This document shows, piece after piece, positions 1 through 8,757 of a DNA stretch of 64,000 bases. The first letter of the stretch is position 1, and every line of letters begins with the position of its first letter. The notes under the pieces were generated by a model, which was not told the origin of the DNA, searched no databases, and was given only the letters and a program-made list of their open reading frames with translations. A program made the position numbers and the translations under genes. The DNA is from a virus, in the IMG/VR virus record IMGVR_UViG_3300019889_000008, positions 1-64,000 of that record. One strand, 5' to 3'.

Positions 1-275
1 AAGACGCTTTAGACGCCGCAGTAAAATGAGGGGGGCTCAGGTTTGTGCCGCGGCTAAAACGCAATAAAAAGTCGTTTTGTGCGCGACGCACTGAAATTGC
101 AGGGGAATTCCCTTGCATTCACAAGCACAGGCGAAAGCCAAAGTCACCAGCATCACCTCGGGAAAGGCCCGGATCGGTCCTTTCCAGCGCCGGAAAAGGT
201 CCGGATCGGCCCTTCAATGCTTGGCCAGCCGCGATCTGACCCGCCAACAGCCCGATTATAACCCGGATAAAACCC
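1..275 (+). promoter_or_regulatory. Leader of the late operon with palindrome and repeated motif
   Basis: No gene is seen here. Two structures stand out. Positions 98-117 form a 20-bp near-perfect palindrome centred on GGGAATTCCC, with one mismatched pair. Positions 161-183 and 192-214 are two copies of an element containing CCGGATCGG flanked by GGAAA and CCTT; the copies start 31 bp apart, about three helical turns. Placement directly before the first late gene suggests regulator binding or a late promoter, but no consensus -35/-10 pair was identified. Confidence 0.4.
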
Positions 276-1637
276 ATGCCGAAGGCCAAGTCGACCCCGC
301 CGCAGCCACTGCTGGAGGCCGATGGCACCCCGGTGCTATGGCCGGCTGACCACGTCGAGCGGTGGCCAATCGACAAACTGGTGCCCTACGCCCGGAATGC
401 GCGGACGCATTCGGACGAACAGATCGCGCAGATCATGGCGTCGATGCGGGAGTGGGGCTGGACGAACCCGGTCCTCATGGACGAGGCCGGCGGCATCATC
501 GCTGGCCACGGCCGGGTCCTGGCCGGCCAGCGGCTCGGGTTCGACACCGTGCCGGTCATGGTGGCCCGCGGCTGGAGCGAGGCGAAGAAGCGGGCTTACA
601 TCCTGGCCGACAACAAACTGGCGCTCAACGCCGGGTGGAACGACGAACTGCTGCGTCTGGAGATCGCCGATCTCGACGCGATGGGCATTGATATCCCGAT
701 GCTCGGCTGGACCGAGAAGGAACTGGACAAGTTGATGGGCGGCGGCAAGGCGGGGCTCACGGACCCCGATGCCGTCCCCGAGGAGCCGCCGGTCCCGGCG
801 ACCCTGCCGGGCGACCTGTGGCAGCTCGGCGGCCATCGCGTGATCTGTGGGGACGCCACCGACAGCGCGACGGTCGGCCGACTGCTGGCCGGGGTGAAGC
901 CGCATCTCATGGTGACCGATCCGCCCTATGGCGTGTCCTACGACCCGGCCTGGCGCAATGGCGTCGACCTCGGGCTCGGCGAGGGCAAGCGGTCCACCGG
1001 CAAGGTCCAGAACGACGATCGGGCCGATTGGTCGCCCGCCTGGGCCCTGTTCCCCGGCGACGTGGCCTATGTCTGGCACGGCGGTGCCCATGCCGACACG
1101 GTGGCCCAGAGCCTCCGGATCGAGGGGTTCCAGATGCGGTCGCAGATCATCTGGGTCAAGCAGCACTTCGTGGTCAGCCGGGGCGACTATCACTGGATGC
1201 ATGAGCCCTGCTGGTACGCGGTCCGCAAGGGCAAGACCGGGCATTACAACGGGGATCGCAAGCAGACCACGGTTTGGGAGATCCGCAACAACAACCCGAT
1301 GGGCGGCGGCTCGACCAAGGAGAAGACCTGGGATCACGGCACGCAGAAGCCGGTCGAGTGCATGCGCAAGCCGATCGAGAACAACTCCTCCGCCGGCCAG
1401 GCCGTTTATGATCCCTTCCTCGGATCGGGCACGACGATCATCGCGGCCGAGATGATGGGCCGCGCCGGCTACGGCTGCGAACTGAGCCCCGGCTATTGCG
1501 ACGTGATCGTCAAGCGGTGGCAGGAGTTCACGGGCGAGGACGCCCGCCTGGACGGGACCGGCGAGACCTACGAGGCCGTCCTGGCCCGGCGGATGCAGAT
1601 GCCGACGCATCCCGAGCTGGCCAAGACGGTCCAGTGA
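276..1637 (+). CDS. ParB-domain DNA methyltransferase
   Basis: 453 aa. Residues about 30-145 are a ParB/sulfiredoxin-type domain, with the AGHGR motif after a run resembling ParB box I. Residues about 180-430 are a DNA methyltransferase domain with catalytic DPPYGV (motif IV) near residue 214 and the SAM-binding motif DPFLGSGTT (motif I) near 381. Motif IV precedes motif I, the beta-class order typical of N6-adenine or N4-cytosine enzymes. The fusion is common in phages, usually beside the terminase genes as here. It probably methylates phage DNA against restriction; the target sequence cannot be read. The start follows a weak GGAT ribosome site. Confidence 0.9.
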   Translation: MPKAKSTPPQPLLEADGTPVLWPADHVERWPIDKLVPYARNARTHSDEQIAQIMASMREWGWTNPVLMDEAGGIIAGHGRVLAGQRLGFDTVPVMVARGWSEAKKRAYILADNKLALNAGWNDELLRLEIADLDAMGIDIPMLGWTEKELDKLMGGGKAGLTDPDAVPEEPPVPATLPGDLWQLGGHRVICGDATDSATVGRLLAGVKPHLMVTDPPYGVSYDPAWRNGVDLGLGEGKRSTGKVQNDDRADWSPAWALFPGDVAYVWHGGAHADTVAQSLRIEGFQMRSQIIWVKQHFVVSRGDYHWMHEPCWYAVRKGKTGHYNGDRKQTTVWEIRNNNPMGGGSTKEKTWDHGTQKPVECMRKPIENNSSAGQAVYDPFLGSGTTIIAAEMMGRAGYGCELSPGYCDVIVKRWQEFTGEDARLDGTGETYEAVLARRMQMPTHPELAKTVQ

Positions 1638-1655
1638 CACCGAAAGGGCAATCCC

Positions 1656-1937
1656 ATGAGCTATTCCTTCAGCGTGGCGGCCGACACTAAGGCCGAGGCC
1701 AAGGTCCAGATCGCGGCAGAGTTCGACCGCATCGTCAGCACGCAGCCGATTCACGCCGCGGACCGCGAGGTGGCCCAGGGTGCTGCGGAATCGTTCGTCG
1801 ATCTCGTCAGCGAGCCGGCTGAAAATCAGACGCTCGTTGTCAACGTCCATGGCTCCGTCAGTTGGCTCAACGAGGACGACTTTCAGGGTGCGAACGTGGG
1901 CATCGGCGTGCAGATCGTCGCCAAGGCCCAGGAGTAA
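1656..1937 (+). CDS. Hypothetical protein
   Basis: 93 aa, acidic, no membrane segment and no motif I recognise. It lies 18 nt after the methyltransferase and before the terminase group, in the same operon. Function unknown. Confidence 0.6.
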   Translation: MSYSFSVAADTKAEAKVQIAAEFDRIVSTQPIHAADREVAQGAAESFVDLVSEPAENQTLVVNVHGSVSWLNEDDFQGANVGIGVQIVAKAQE

Positions 1938-1945
1938 GTCGTCCT

Positions 1946-2125
1946 ATGATGCTCCGCGCTGATCTGCCGCCCGACTTCGTCGCCGCGGAGTTCGAACGCC
2001 TGGACGTCACCCTCCGCACCATGGCGATGGTGATGGCCGTCGATGCCGCTGCCCTGCGCGCCTACTGCCAAGCCTATGGCCGATGGGCCGAGGCCGAGCG
2101 ATGCAGAGTCGCCGGCTCTCGCTGA
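1946..2125 (+). CDS. Hypothetical protein with a terminase-small-subunit-like tail
   Basis: 59 aa from ATG 1946. The C-terminal stretch AYCQAYGRWAEAER is nearly the same as AYCQAYGRWVQAER inside the terminase small subunit (2303-2785), and 29 nt are identical (2059-2087 and 2521-2549). It is either a small paralogous fragment or a remnant of a duplicated terS. It overlaps the next start by 25 nt. An upstream GTG-rich extension is possible but less likely. Confidence 0.5.
   Translation: MMLRADLPPDFVAAEFERLDVTLRTMAMVMAVDAAALRAYCQAYGRWAEAERCRVAGSR
2059..2087 (+). repeat. 29-bp exact direct repeat, copy 1 (copy 2 at 2521-2549)
   Basis: Identical 29-nt segment in the small ORF before terS and inside terS. 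After three divergent positions the identity resumes for 10 more nt. Both copies are read in the same relative frame, so the amino acids are shared. Confidence 0.9.
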
Positions 2126-2508
2126 TCGAAGCCTGCACGTCCACCGCGATCGGGTTCGTCGTCGCCCTGGCCGCGCAGATCGTCGTGTTTCCGCTCTTCG
2201 GGCTCCACGCCAGCATCGGGGACAACGTCCTGATCGGGGCGATCTTCACCGCCGTATCCATCGCCCGATCGTATCTGGTGCGGCGCCTGTTCGAGACCTT
2301 GCATGTCCAAACTCAGATCCTCGGCCAAGCCGACCGCGCTGAAGCTGATCCAGGGCAATCCCGGCAAGCGCCCGATCAACAAGCGGGAGCCGCGGCCGGC
2401 GAACGTGGTCCCCGACCCGCCCGAGGTGCTGTCGACGGCCGCTGCGATCGAATGGATGCGGATCACGCCAGAACTTCATGCCCTTGGGCTGCTGACCGGC
2501 CTCGATAG
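2101..2508 (+). CDS. Small membrane protein, DUF7220-like
   Basis: 135 aa from ATG 2101. Residues 1-65 have two hydrophobic segments and the pattern SLIEA...VFPLFGLH...IGAIFTAVSIARSY, which resembles a short phage membrane family (DUF7220, from memory) of about 70-80 aa. The frame runs 206 nt into terS (2303). This tail is Gln/Ala/Arg-rich and probably has no conserved function. Role unknown; the family is often near packaging genes. Confidence 0.65.
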   Translation: MQSRRLSLIEACTSTAIGFVVALAAQIVVFPLFGLHASIGDNVLIGAIFTAVSIARSYLVRRLFETLHVQTQILGQADRAEADPGQSRQAPDQQAGAAAGERGPRPARGAVDGRCDRMDADHARTSCPWAADRPR

Positions 2509-2785
2509 GGCCGTGCTCGCCGCCTACTGCCAAGCCTATGGCCGATGGGTCCAGGCCGAGCGCGGCATCGCCGAGATGGCGAAGAAGGACATGCTGACCG
2601 GCGGCCTGATGATCCGCACCAGCAACGGCAACGCCATCCAGAACCCGCTCGTCGGCACCGCCCACAAGGCTGCCGCGGACATGGTCCGGTATGCCTGCGA
2701 ATTCGGCATGAGCCCGGCCGCCCGGTCCCGCATCGCCGCTGGGCCGATCGACGACGGGTCGAAGTTCGACGGGCTGCTTGCCTAA
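2303..2785 (+). CDS. terS: Terminase small subunit, P27 family
   Basis: 160 aa. The N-terminus reads PTALKLIQGNPGKRPINKRE, the hallmark of the P27 family of DNA-recognition subunits of the packaging motor. A proline-rich linker and a helical body follow. The stop overlaps the TTG start of terL by 8 nt, which supports the pairing and translational coupling. Confidence 0.93.
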   Translation: MSKLRSSAKPTALKLIQGNPGKRPINKREPRPANVVPDPPEVLSTAAAIEWMRITPELHALGLLTGLDRAVLAAYCQAYGRWVQAERGIAEMAKKDMLTGGLMIRTSNGNAIQNPLVGTAHKAAADMVRYACEFGMSPAARSRIAAGPIDDGSKFDGLLA

Positions 2786-4367
2786 GAAGCGGGGCGCGTT
2801 CCCGGAGCGCGCAGAGAGGGTCCGCCGCTTCATCGAGTGCTTGGTCGTCCCGAGCGGTGTCGGCCAGGGCGGCCGGTTCCGGCTGCGGCCCTTTCAGCGG
2901 AAATTCATCAAGGCGATCTATGAGCCCCACACCTTCAAGGGGCGGAACTGGCGCCGGGTGGTGCGGCGGGCGATCCTGTCGATCGGCCGCAAGAATGGCA
3001 AGACCGCGCTGATCGCGGCGCTCGTGCTCGTCCATCTGTGCGGGCCCGAGGCGATCCGGAACGGCGAGATCTACTCGGCCGCCAATGAACGCGAGCAGGC
3101 CGCCCAGGTCTTCAAGGTCTGCCAGCAGATGATCCTGGCCGACCCGGAATTGCGTTCTCGAGCTGGGCTTGAGGTGATCCCGTCGACCAAGACCATCCTC
3201 TGCCGGCGCAACGGCAGCGTGTATCGGGCGATCTCGGCCGAGGCCGGGACCAAGATGGGCTTGAACCCGAGCGTGGTCGTCTATGACGAACTGGCGCAAA
3301 GCAAGAACCGGGCTCTCTACGATGCGCTCGATACCGGCATGGGCGCCCGCGAGGAGCCGCTCTTCATCGTCATCAGCACGCAGAGCAATGACCCGCAGCA
3401 CATCCTCTCGCAACTGATCGATGACGGGCTCCGGGCGGAAGACCCAACGATCGTTTGCCACCTATACGCCGTCCCCGACGATGCCGAGGACGTCTTCGAC
3501 GAAAGCGTCTGGAGCATCGCGAATCCGGCCCTGGACGATTTCCGCAGCCTGGAGGACATGCGGGCGATGGCGGCACGGGCGGCCCGCATGCCTTCGTTCG
3601 AGAGCACCTTCCGCAACCTCTACTTGAACCAACGGGTCGACTCGCAGAGCCCGGTCATCCCGCGGGCCGAATGGGAAGCCTGCCAGGCCGGCGAAACGCT
3701 GAAGCCGGGCGAGCGGATCTATCTCGGGCTCGACCTGTCGGCCACGACCGATCTGTCCGCGCTCGTCGGCTGCTCGGCCGATGACGGCGATCGGGTTTCG
3801 TCGTGGTTCTGGAAGCCCGGTGACTTGCTCCGTGACCACGAGCTGCGGGACCGGGCGCCCTATACCCTCTGGAAAGCGCAGGGGTGGCTCCAGGCGCCGC
3901 CCGGCAAGGCCATCGACTACGGCTACATCGCCGAGCAAATCGCCGCCCTGCAAACCGACTACGACGTTGCGGCCCTCGCCTTCGACCGCTGGCGCATCAA
4001 GGATCTGATGCGGGAGTTCGAACGGATCGGCTTGCAGACCTACGCCGACGACGACAAGCCGATCCCCGGTGCCCTGCGGCTGGTGTCCTGGGGCCAGGGC
4101 TTCCGGGACATGAGCCCGGCGATCGACGCCCTGGAGATCTCCATCTTGCAGCGCCGGTTCGCCCATGACGGCAACCCGGTGCTCAACTTCTGCATTGCCA
4201 ATGCCACGGCGGTTAGCGATCCGGCCGGCAACCGCAAATTGGACAAGTCGGCGACCCGGTTCCGGATCGACGGCGCCGTGGCCTGCGCCATGGCAGTCGG
4301 CCTCAAGGCCCGCGATCTCCAGCGGGTGGTGCAGCCGTCCTATCAGATGCTCTTCGTCGGAGGGTAG
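2778..4367 (+). CDS. terL: Terminase large subunit
   Basis: 529 aa, starting at TTG 2778. The Walker A-like motif SIGRKNGKT lies at 68-76 and Walker B VVVYDE near 166-171. The C-terminal RNase H-like nuclease begins with LGLDLSATTDLS near 315, carrying a metal-binding Asp. It is the ATPase and nuclease that cuts and packages DNA into the prohead. It resembles HK97-type large terminases that partner P27 small subunits. The stop is followed by a 178-nt gap with structured RNA and a terminator, unusual in this operon. Confidence 0.96.
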   Translation: MPKKRGAFPERAERVRRFIECLVVPSGVGQGGRFRLRPFQRKFIKAIYEPHTFKGRNWRRVVRRAILSIGRKNGKTALIAALVLVHLCGPEAIRNGEIYSAANEREQAAQVFKVCQQMILADPELRSRAGLEVIPSTKTILCRRNGSVYRAISAEAGTKMGLNPSVVVYDELAQSKNRALYDALDTGMGAREEPLFIVISTQSNDPQHILSQLIDDGLRAEDPTIVCHLYAVPDDAEDVFDESVWSIANPALDDFRSLEDMRAMAARAARMPSFESTFRNLYLNQRVDSQSPVIPRAEWEACQAGETLKPGERIYLGLDLSATTDLSALVGCSADDGDRVSSWFWKPGDLLRDHELRDRAPYTLWKAQGWLQAPPGKAIDYGYIAEQIAALQTDYDVAALAFDRWRIKDLMREFERIGLQTYADDDKPIPGALRLVSWGQGFRDMSPAIDALEISILQRRFAHDGNPVLNFCIANATAVSDPAGNRKLDKSATRFRIDGAVACAMAVGLKARDLQRVVQPSYQMLFVGG

Positions 4368-4368
4368 G

Positions 4369-4472
4369 CGGCCCGGCGACCGGCTTCGATCTTGGGGAGG
4401 GGCGAAACCACCGGAGAAGCCCCGACCGGAGAAGTCTCCGGGGTAGCAGGGCTAACGGTTTCCGCCGGGCCG
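4369..4472 (+). ncRNA. Candidate structured RNA after terL
   Basis: Nested perfect complementarities are seen. P1 is a 10-bp stem 4369-4378 with 4463-4472. P2 is 6 bp, 4404-4409 with 4457-4462. P3 is 5 bp, 4418-4422 with 4449-4453. P4 is a hairpin, CCGGAG 4426-4431 with CTCCGG 4436-4441 and an AAGT loop. All are compatible in one fold. It sits between the terL stop and a terminator hairpin, with no ORF. No known riboswitch signature was recognised. It may be a cis-acting regulator of the capsid gene or a processed small RNA. Confidence 0.5.
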
Positions 4473-4504
4473 ATCCGAAGATACGGCACAGATCAGAGAC
4501 CTAC

Positions 4505-4530
4505 AAGGGCGCAGTTGTGCGCCCTTTTGC
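4505..4530 (+). terminator. Rho-independent terminator before the capsid gene
   Basis: Perfect 9-bp stem AAGGGCGCA (4505-4513) / TGCGCCCTT (4518-4526), loop GTTG, then a short T-rich tail ending around 4534. It lies 16 nt before the protease-capsid start, so it may attenuate transcription from the terminase genes into the head genes. Confidence 0.7.
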
Positions 4531-4545
4531 TTTTGGAGCCTGCCC

Positions 4546-6516
4546 ATGCTCGATCGGGCTTACAGCATCCTGCATATCCGGTCCGTCGATGAAGACGCCC
4601 GAGTGATCGAAGGCATCGCCTCGACCCCGCGGGCGGACCGGATGGGCGACATCGTCGAGCCCATGGGCGCGCAGTTTGCGCTGCCGATGCCCCTCCTGTT
4701 TCAACATGACGCGCGGCAGCCCATCGGCCATGTCGAGTTCGCCAAGCCGACCAAGGACGGCATCCCGTTCCGCGCAGTGATCGCAAAGATCGCCGACGCC
4801 GGCAAACTCCGGGATCGGGTCGATGAAGCGTGGCAGTCGGTCAAGGCCGGCCTCGTTCGCGCCGTGTCGATCGGCTTCCGGGCCATCGACCGTGAATTCA
4901 TGGAAGGCGGCGGCATCCGCTTCAAGACCTGGGAATGGCTCGAACTGAGCGTCGTGACCATCCCGGCCAATGCCGACGCCACCATTACCACCATCCGATC
5001 GATCGACACCGAACTCAGGGCCGCGTCCGGCCAGCGAGTGCGGGTGAACCTGAATCCCCGTGAAGCCACGGGGCCGATCGGCACGTCCACCACTCTGCCC
5101 GGCGCCTCGGGCTCCCTGAAACAGAATGCGAAGAAAGGGGCCAAGGCTATGCCGAGGACCATCGCAGAGCAGATCACTGCTTTTGAGAACAGCCGCGCCG
5201 CCAAGGCGGCCCGGATGGGCGACATCATGAACACCGCCGGCGAGGAAGAGAGCACCCTCGACACCGAGCAGGCGGACGAATACGACGGCCTCCGCGACGA
5301 GGTGCGGGGCATCGATGACCACCTGGCGCGGCTCCGCGAGCAGGAGGCCATCCAGGCCGTTGTCGCCAAGCCGGTCAACGCGGTCGATACCCGCTCGGGC
5401 AGCGACGCCCGCGGCAGTCAGATCGTGATCGTCCGCGACACGAAGCTGCCGCCCGGCATCGAGTTCGCCCGCTACGTCAAGGCGCTCGCCGCGGCGAAGG
5501 GCAACCCGCAGATCGCCTATGAGATCGCGAAGTCGCAGTACCCCGACAACTCGCGCATCCATAGCGTCCTGAAGGCCGCGATCACGGCCGGCACCACGAC
5601 CGACCCGACCTGGGCCGGCCCGCTGGTGGACTATCAGGTTTTCGCCGGGGACTTCATCGAGTTCCTCCGCCCGACGACCATCCTGGGCAAGTTCGGCGCG
5701 AACGGCATCCCGTCGCTCTTCAACGTGCCGTTCAACATCAAGATCCCGGCTCAGACCAGCGGCGGCAACGCCTACTGGGTCGGCGAGGGCAAGCCCAAGC
5801 CCCTGACCAAGTTCGATTTCTCGCAGATCGAACTGCGCTGGGCCAAGATCGCGACCATCGCGGTCCTGACCGAGGAGCTGGTCCGCTTCAGCAACCCGTC
5901 CGCGGACGCGCTCGTCCGTAACGCCCTGGCCGATGCGGTTCGGGCCCGGATGGACATCGACTTCATCGACCCGGCGAAGGCGGCCTCGGCCAATGTCAGC
6001 CCGGCGTCGATCACCAACGGCGTTACCCCGATCGCGTCGACCGGCGACGTCTCCGCCGATCTGGATGCCCTCTACACGGCATTCATCACCGCGAACCTCT
6101 CGACCGCGAACGCCGTGTTCGTGATGAGCGAGATCCTCGCCCAGCAGATCTCGCGGGTGAAGACCCCGCTCGGCGCGGCCGAGTATCCCAACATCGGGCC
6201 GCGTGGCGGCTCCCTGGAGGGCGTGCCGGTCATCACGTCGCAGTATGTCCCGGCCGGGCTGATCATCCTCGTGGCGACCGATCAGGTCTACCTCGCGGAC
6301 GATGGGCAGGTTGTGATCGACGCCTCCCGCGAAGCGTCGCTGGAGATGCTCGACAACCCGACCAATGCCTCGGCGCCGCCGACCGCGACGTCGCTGGTCT
6401 CGCTGTGGCAGACCAATAGCATCGGCATCAAGGCCGAGCGCTTCATCAACTGGCAGAAGCGCCGGGTCGAAGCGGTGGCCTATGTCGAGGACGCCGACTA
6501 CACGCCGACGACCTAA
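4546..6516 (+). CDS. Fused HK97-type prohead protease and major capsid protein
   Basis: 656 aa. Residues 1-150 match the S78 prohead protease family, with catalytic His54 (LFQHD), Ser108 (AVSIG) and an acidic residue in WLELS. After a linker, residues about 205-275 look like the coiled delta/scaffold domain, and 280-656 are an HK97-fold capsid protein (YWVGEGKPKP, then a long capsid core). Protease and capsid are usually separate genes; here one polypeptide would be self-processed during maturation. It follows the terminator hairpin and has its own ribosome site (GGAG). Confidence 0.92.
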   Translation: MLDRAYSILHIRSVDEDARVIEGIASTPRADRMGDIVEPMGAQFALPMPLLFQHDARQPIGHVEFAKPTKDGIPFRAVIAKIADAGKLRDRVDEAWQSVKAGLVRAVSIGFRAIDREFMEGGGIRFKTWEWLELSVVTIPANADATITTIRSIDTELRAASGQRVRVNLNPREATGPIGTSTTLPGASGSLKQNAKKGAKAMPRTIAEQITAFENSRAAKAARMGDIMNTAGEEESTLDTEQADEYDGLRDEVRGIDDHLARLREQEAIQAVVAKPVNAVDTRSGSDARGSQIVIVRDTKLPPGIEFARYVKALAAAKGNPQIAYEIAKSQYPDNSRIHSVLKAAITAGTTTDPTWAGPLVDYQVFAGDFIEFLRPTTILGKFGANGIPSLFNVPFNIKIPAQTSGGNAYWVGEGKPKPLTKFDFSQIELRWAKIATIAVLTEELVRFSNPSADALVRNALADAVRARMDIDFIDPAKAASANVSPASITNGVTPIASTGDVSADLDALYTAFITANLSTANAVFVMSEILAQQISRVKTPLGAAEYPNIGPRGGSLEGVPVITSQYVPAGLIILVATDQVYLADDGQVVIDASREASLEMLDNPTNASAPPTATSLVSLWQTNSIGIKAERFINWQKRRVEAVAYVEDADYTPTT

Positions 6517-6518
6517 GC

Positions 6519-7067
6519 GTGATCTGGCACGCGACGCCCTGGCTCTCGGGCAACATCGGCGGCGGGTTGAACCTGTTCGTCGAGCGGTTGCCCGAGGACG
6601 CCTGGGTCTGCCTCCGCGATGGCGACACTCTCTGGCTCACGTCGGATTGGGGCGCCCTCGTCGAGCGGGTTGTGGCCGAGCACGGTGATCAATATTCCGT
6701 GATCGGCTGCATGACCAATCGGCTCCGGTCGCCCCACCAACTCCATGGCGGCGCGTTCAATCAAGATCCGGACATAGGTCACCATCGGGAGATCGCACTC
6801 GGCCGGTGGGTCACGCATGGCACGGCCATCCAGCCGCTGCCCCGCGGGGTCCTGGCCGGCATGTGCCTGATCTTCCCCAAGCGGGTTTGGGTCGAGCACC
6901 CGTTCGAGGAGCGCTCGATCCACTTCGACAAGACCTTCTGCGAGGCGGTGCGGGCCGGCGGTGGCCGGCTCGGCATCGCCCTGGGGCTCTACCTCTTCCA
7001 TCTCTACCGCTGGGGCGCTCGCAATCCGAGCAATGCCGTGGCGCATCTGGCAGGAGCGGCCGGGTGA
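6519..7067 (+). CDS. Putative glycosyltransferase, GT-A type
   Basis: 182 aa, GTG start 2 nt after the capsid stop. It contains RDGDTLWL, resembling the nucleotide-sugar and metal-binding acidic motif of GT-A enzymes, and ends with GLYLFHLYRWG, typical of small phage glycosyltransferases. It overlaps the next glycosyltransferase by GTGA, so the pair is probably co-translated. Possible target: capsid protein or phage DNA. Family assignment is moderate. Confidence 0.6.
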   Translation: MIWHATPWLSGNIGGGLNLFVERLPEDAWVCLRDGDTLWLTSDWGALVERVVAEHGDQYSVIGCMTNRLRSPHQLHGGAFNQDPDIGHHREIALGRWVTHGTAIQPLPRGVLAGMCLIFPKRVWVEHPFEERSIHFDKTFCEAVRAGGGRLGIALGLYLFHLYRWGARNPSNAVAHLAGAAG

Positions 7068-8446
7068 AAATCGGGATCGGCATCACCACTCACAACCGGC
7101 GCGACACCTTCCTGCGGAGCCTTGCCGAGATCCGGCGGTTCGCCCCGCGGGGAACGACGATTGTCGTCGTTGACGATGCCAGCACCGAGCCGGCGCCAGG
7201 CGCAACCTTCCGGTTCGAGAAGAACGTCGGCATCGCTCAGGCCAAGAACAAATGCCTGGAGTTGCTCGACGACGCCGGCTGCGACGAGATCTTCCTCTTC
7301 GACGACGACACCTATCCGCTCTGCGCGAACTGGTGGCGGCCCTACGTCGAGAGCGCCGAGCCGCATCTGATGTACATCTTCACCGACTTTCGGGACCACC
7401 CGACGCTCCGGGACACGGCCAAGCTTTACGCCGACAGCAAGATCACCGCCTACAGCCATGCCCGCGGCTGCATGCTCTACCTCAACCGGGTTTGCCTGGA
7501 GCGGGCCGGCGGCATGAACCCCGGCTTCGGCCGCTGGGGATGGGAGCACCCGAACCTTTCTGAGCGGATCTACAATCTCGGGTTGACGACCTTCCGCTAC
7601 GCCGACGTCACCGGCAGCGAGCACCTGATCCACAGCGCCGACGAATTCCTGGAGGTGAAGTCGACCGTCCTCGGCGAGGAGCGGCAACGGTGGATCGCCC
7701 GGAACAAGAGCATGCACCTGGGCCTCCTTGGGGATGCCGACTTCGTCCCCTACCGCGCCACCGACGACGTGATCGTCACGTCCTACTTCGCCGGACAGCC
7801 CGACCCCCAGCGCGGGGTCGCGATGACGCCCAACTACGACGATCTTCTGCCGCTGGTGAACAGCATCCGCGGCCAGCGGCTCGTGATCCTGCACGATTGC
7901 CTGGATGCGCCCGACACCGAGCACGTCCAGCACGTCCGCGTCGAGACCAGCATCTCGCCCTATTTCCAACGGTGGATCTCGATCCTGCAATACCTGCGGG
8001 CGAACCCCGAGATCGGGCGCGTTTTCTGCGTCGATGCGACCGACGTTGAACTGTTGAACGATCCGTTCGAGCAGATGGCCGACCATCTCTACGTCGGCGA
8101 CGAGCCCTCGCGGACCGCGTGCCCTTGGATGGTCCAGCAGCACCGGGCCGTCTTCCTGCTGGAGTTCTTCCGCCGCCACGGCAGTCAGCCGCTGCTCAAT
8201 GCTGGCCTCGTCGGCGGCCGGCGGACGCTGGTGGTGCAGTTCCTGCGCCGGCTCATCTCGGTCTATTTCGACTGCCTGGAAGCGGCGGCGATCAAGCGGC
8301 TGCCGGGCCCCGGAAATACCGACATGGGCGTCTTCAACTACACCGCTCGAACCTTCTTCGCCGGCCGGCTCAAGCATGGCCGCGAGGTCAATACCGTCTT
8401 CAAGACCTTCTCGAAGGACGGCCCGAGCTGGTTTCGCCACAAGTAG
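7064..8446 (+). CDS. Two-domain glycosyltransferase, family 2 N-terminal domain
   Basis: 460 aa from GTG 7064. Residues 1-220 are a GT2 fold: GIGITTHNR at the N-terminus, VVVDDAST, and FLFDDDTYP carrying the DxD-type metal site. A second alpha/beta domain (about 250-460) contains VFCVDATDVELL and resembles another transferase domain. It probably transfers sugar to a structural protein or DNA. Its position between capsid and portal suggests virion decoration. Confidence 0.8.
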   Translation: MKIGIGITTHNRRDTFLRSLAEIRRFAPRGTTIVVVDDASTEPAPGATFRFEKNVGIAQAKNKCLELLDDAGCDEIFLFDDDTYPLCANWWRPYVESAEPHLMYIFTDFRDHPTLRDTAKLYADSKITAYSHARGCMLYLNRVCLERAGGMNPGFGRWGWEHPNLSERIYNLGLTTFRYADVTGSEHLIHSADEFLEVKSTVLGEERQRWIARNKSMHLGLLGDADFVPYRATDDVIVTSYFAGQPDPQRGVAMTPNYDDLLPLVNSIRGQRLVILHDCLDAPDTEHVQHVRVETSISPYFQRWISILQYLRANPEIGRVFCVDATDVELLNDPFEQMADHLYVGDEPSRTACPWMVQQHRAVFLLEFFRRHGSQPLLNAGLVGGRRTLVVQFLRRLISVYFDCLEAAAIKRLPGPGNTDMGVFNYTARTFFAGRLKHGREVNTVFKTFSKDGPSWFRHK

Positions 8447-8454
8447 AGGTCGCC

Positions 8455-8757
8455 GTGCCCGAACTGATCTCCCTCACCTCCATGCGCTACCGGCATCGCC
8501 TGCTGCGCCCCGGTGTGCCGTTCATGGTCCCGACCACGGCCGAGGCTGCCCTGCTGAAGCTGGCCCGCAAGGCCCGTGATCCGGAGCCCGAGGCCCCGGC
8601 GCCAGCGCCCAAGCCCAGGGCCATGGAGGCCACGGCCAAGGCCCTGGAGGCCGAGCCCGAGGGCCTGGACGCCGAGGGCGACGACAAACCGGCCAGGCCG
8701 ACCCTGAAGCTGAAGCCGCCCCGCTACCAGCGCCGGGACATGCGCTCCGATGACTGA
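8455..8757 (+). CDS. Hypothetical protein, Pro/Ala/Glu-rich
   Basis: 100 aa from GTG 8455. A short folded N-terminus (about 40 residues) is followed by a low-complexity Pro-Ala-Glu-rich segment and a basic C-terminus. It overlaps the next gene by 8 nt. Possibly a minor head or decoration protein; not recognised. Confidence 0.6.
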   Translation: MPELISLTSMRYRHRLLRPGVPFMVPTTAEAALLKLARKARDPEPEAPAPAPKPRAMEATAKALEAEPEGLDAEGDDKPARPTLKLKPPRYQRRDMRSDD

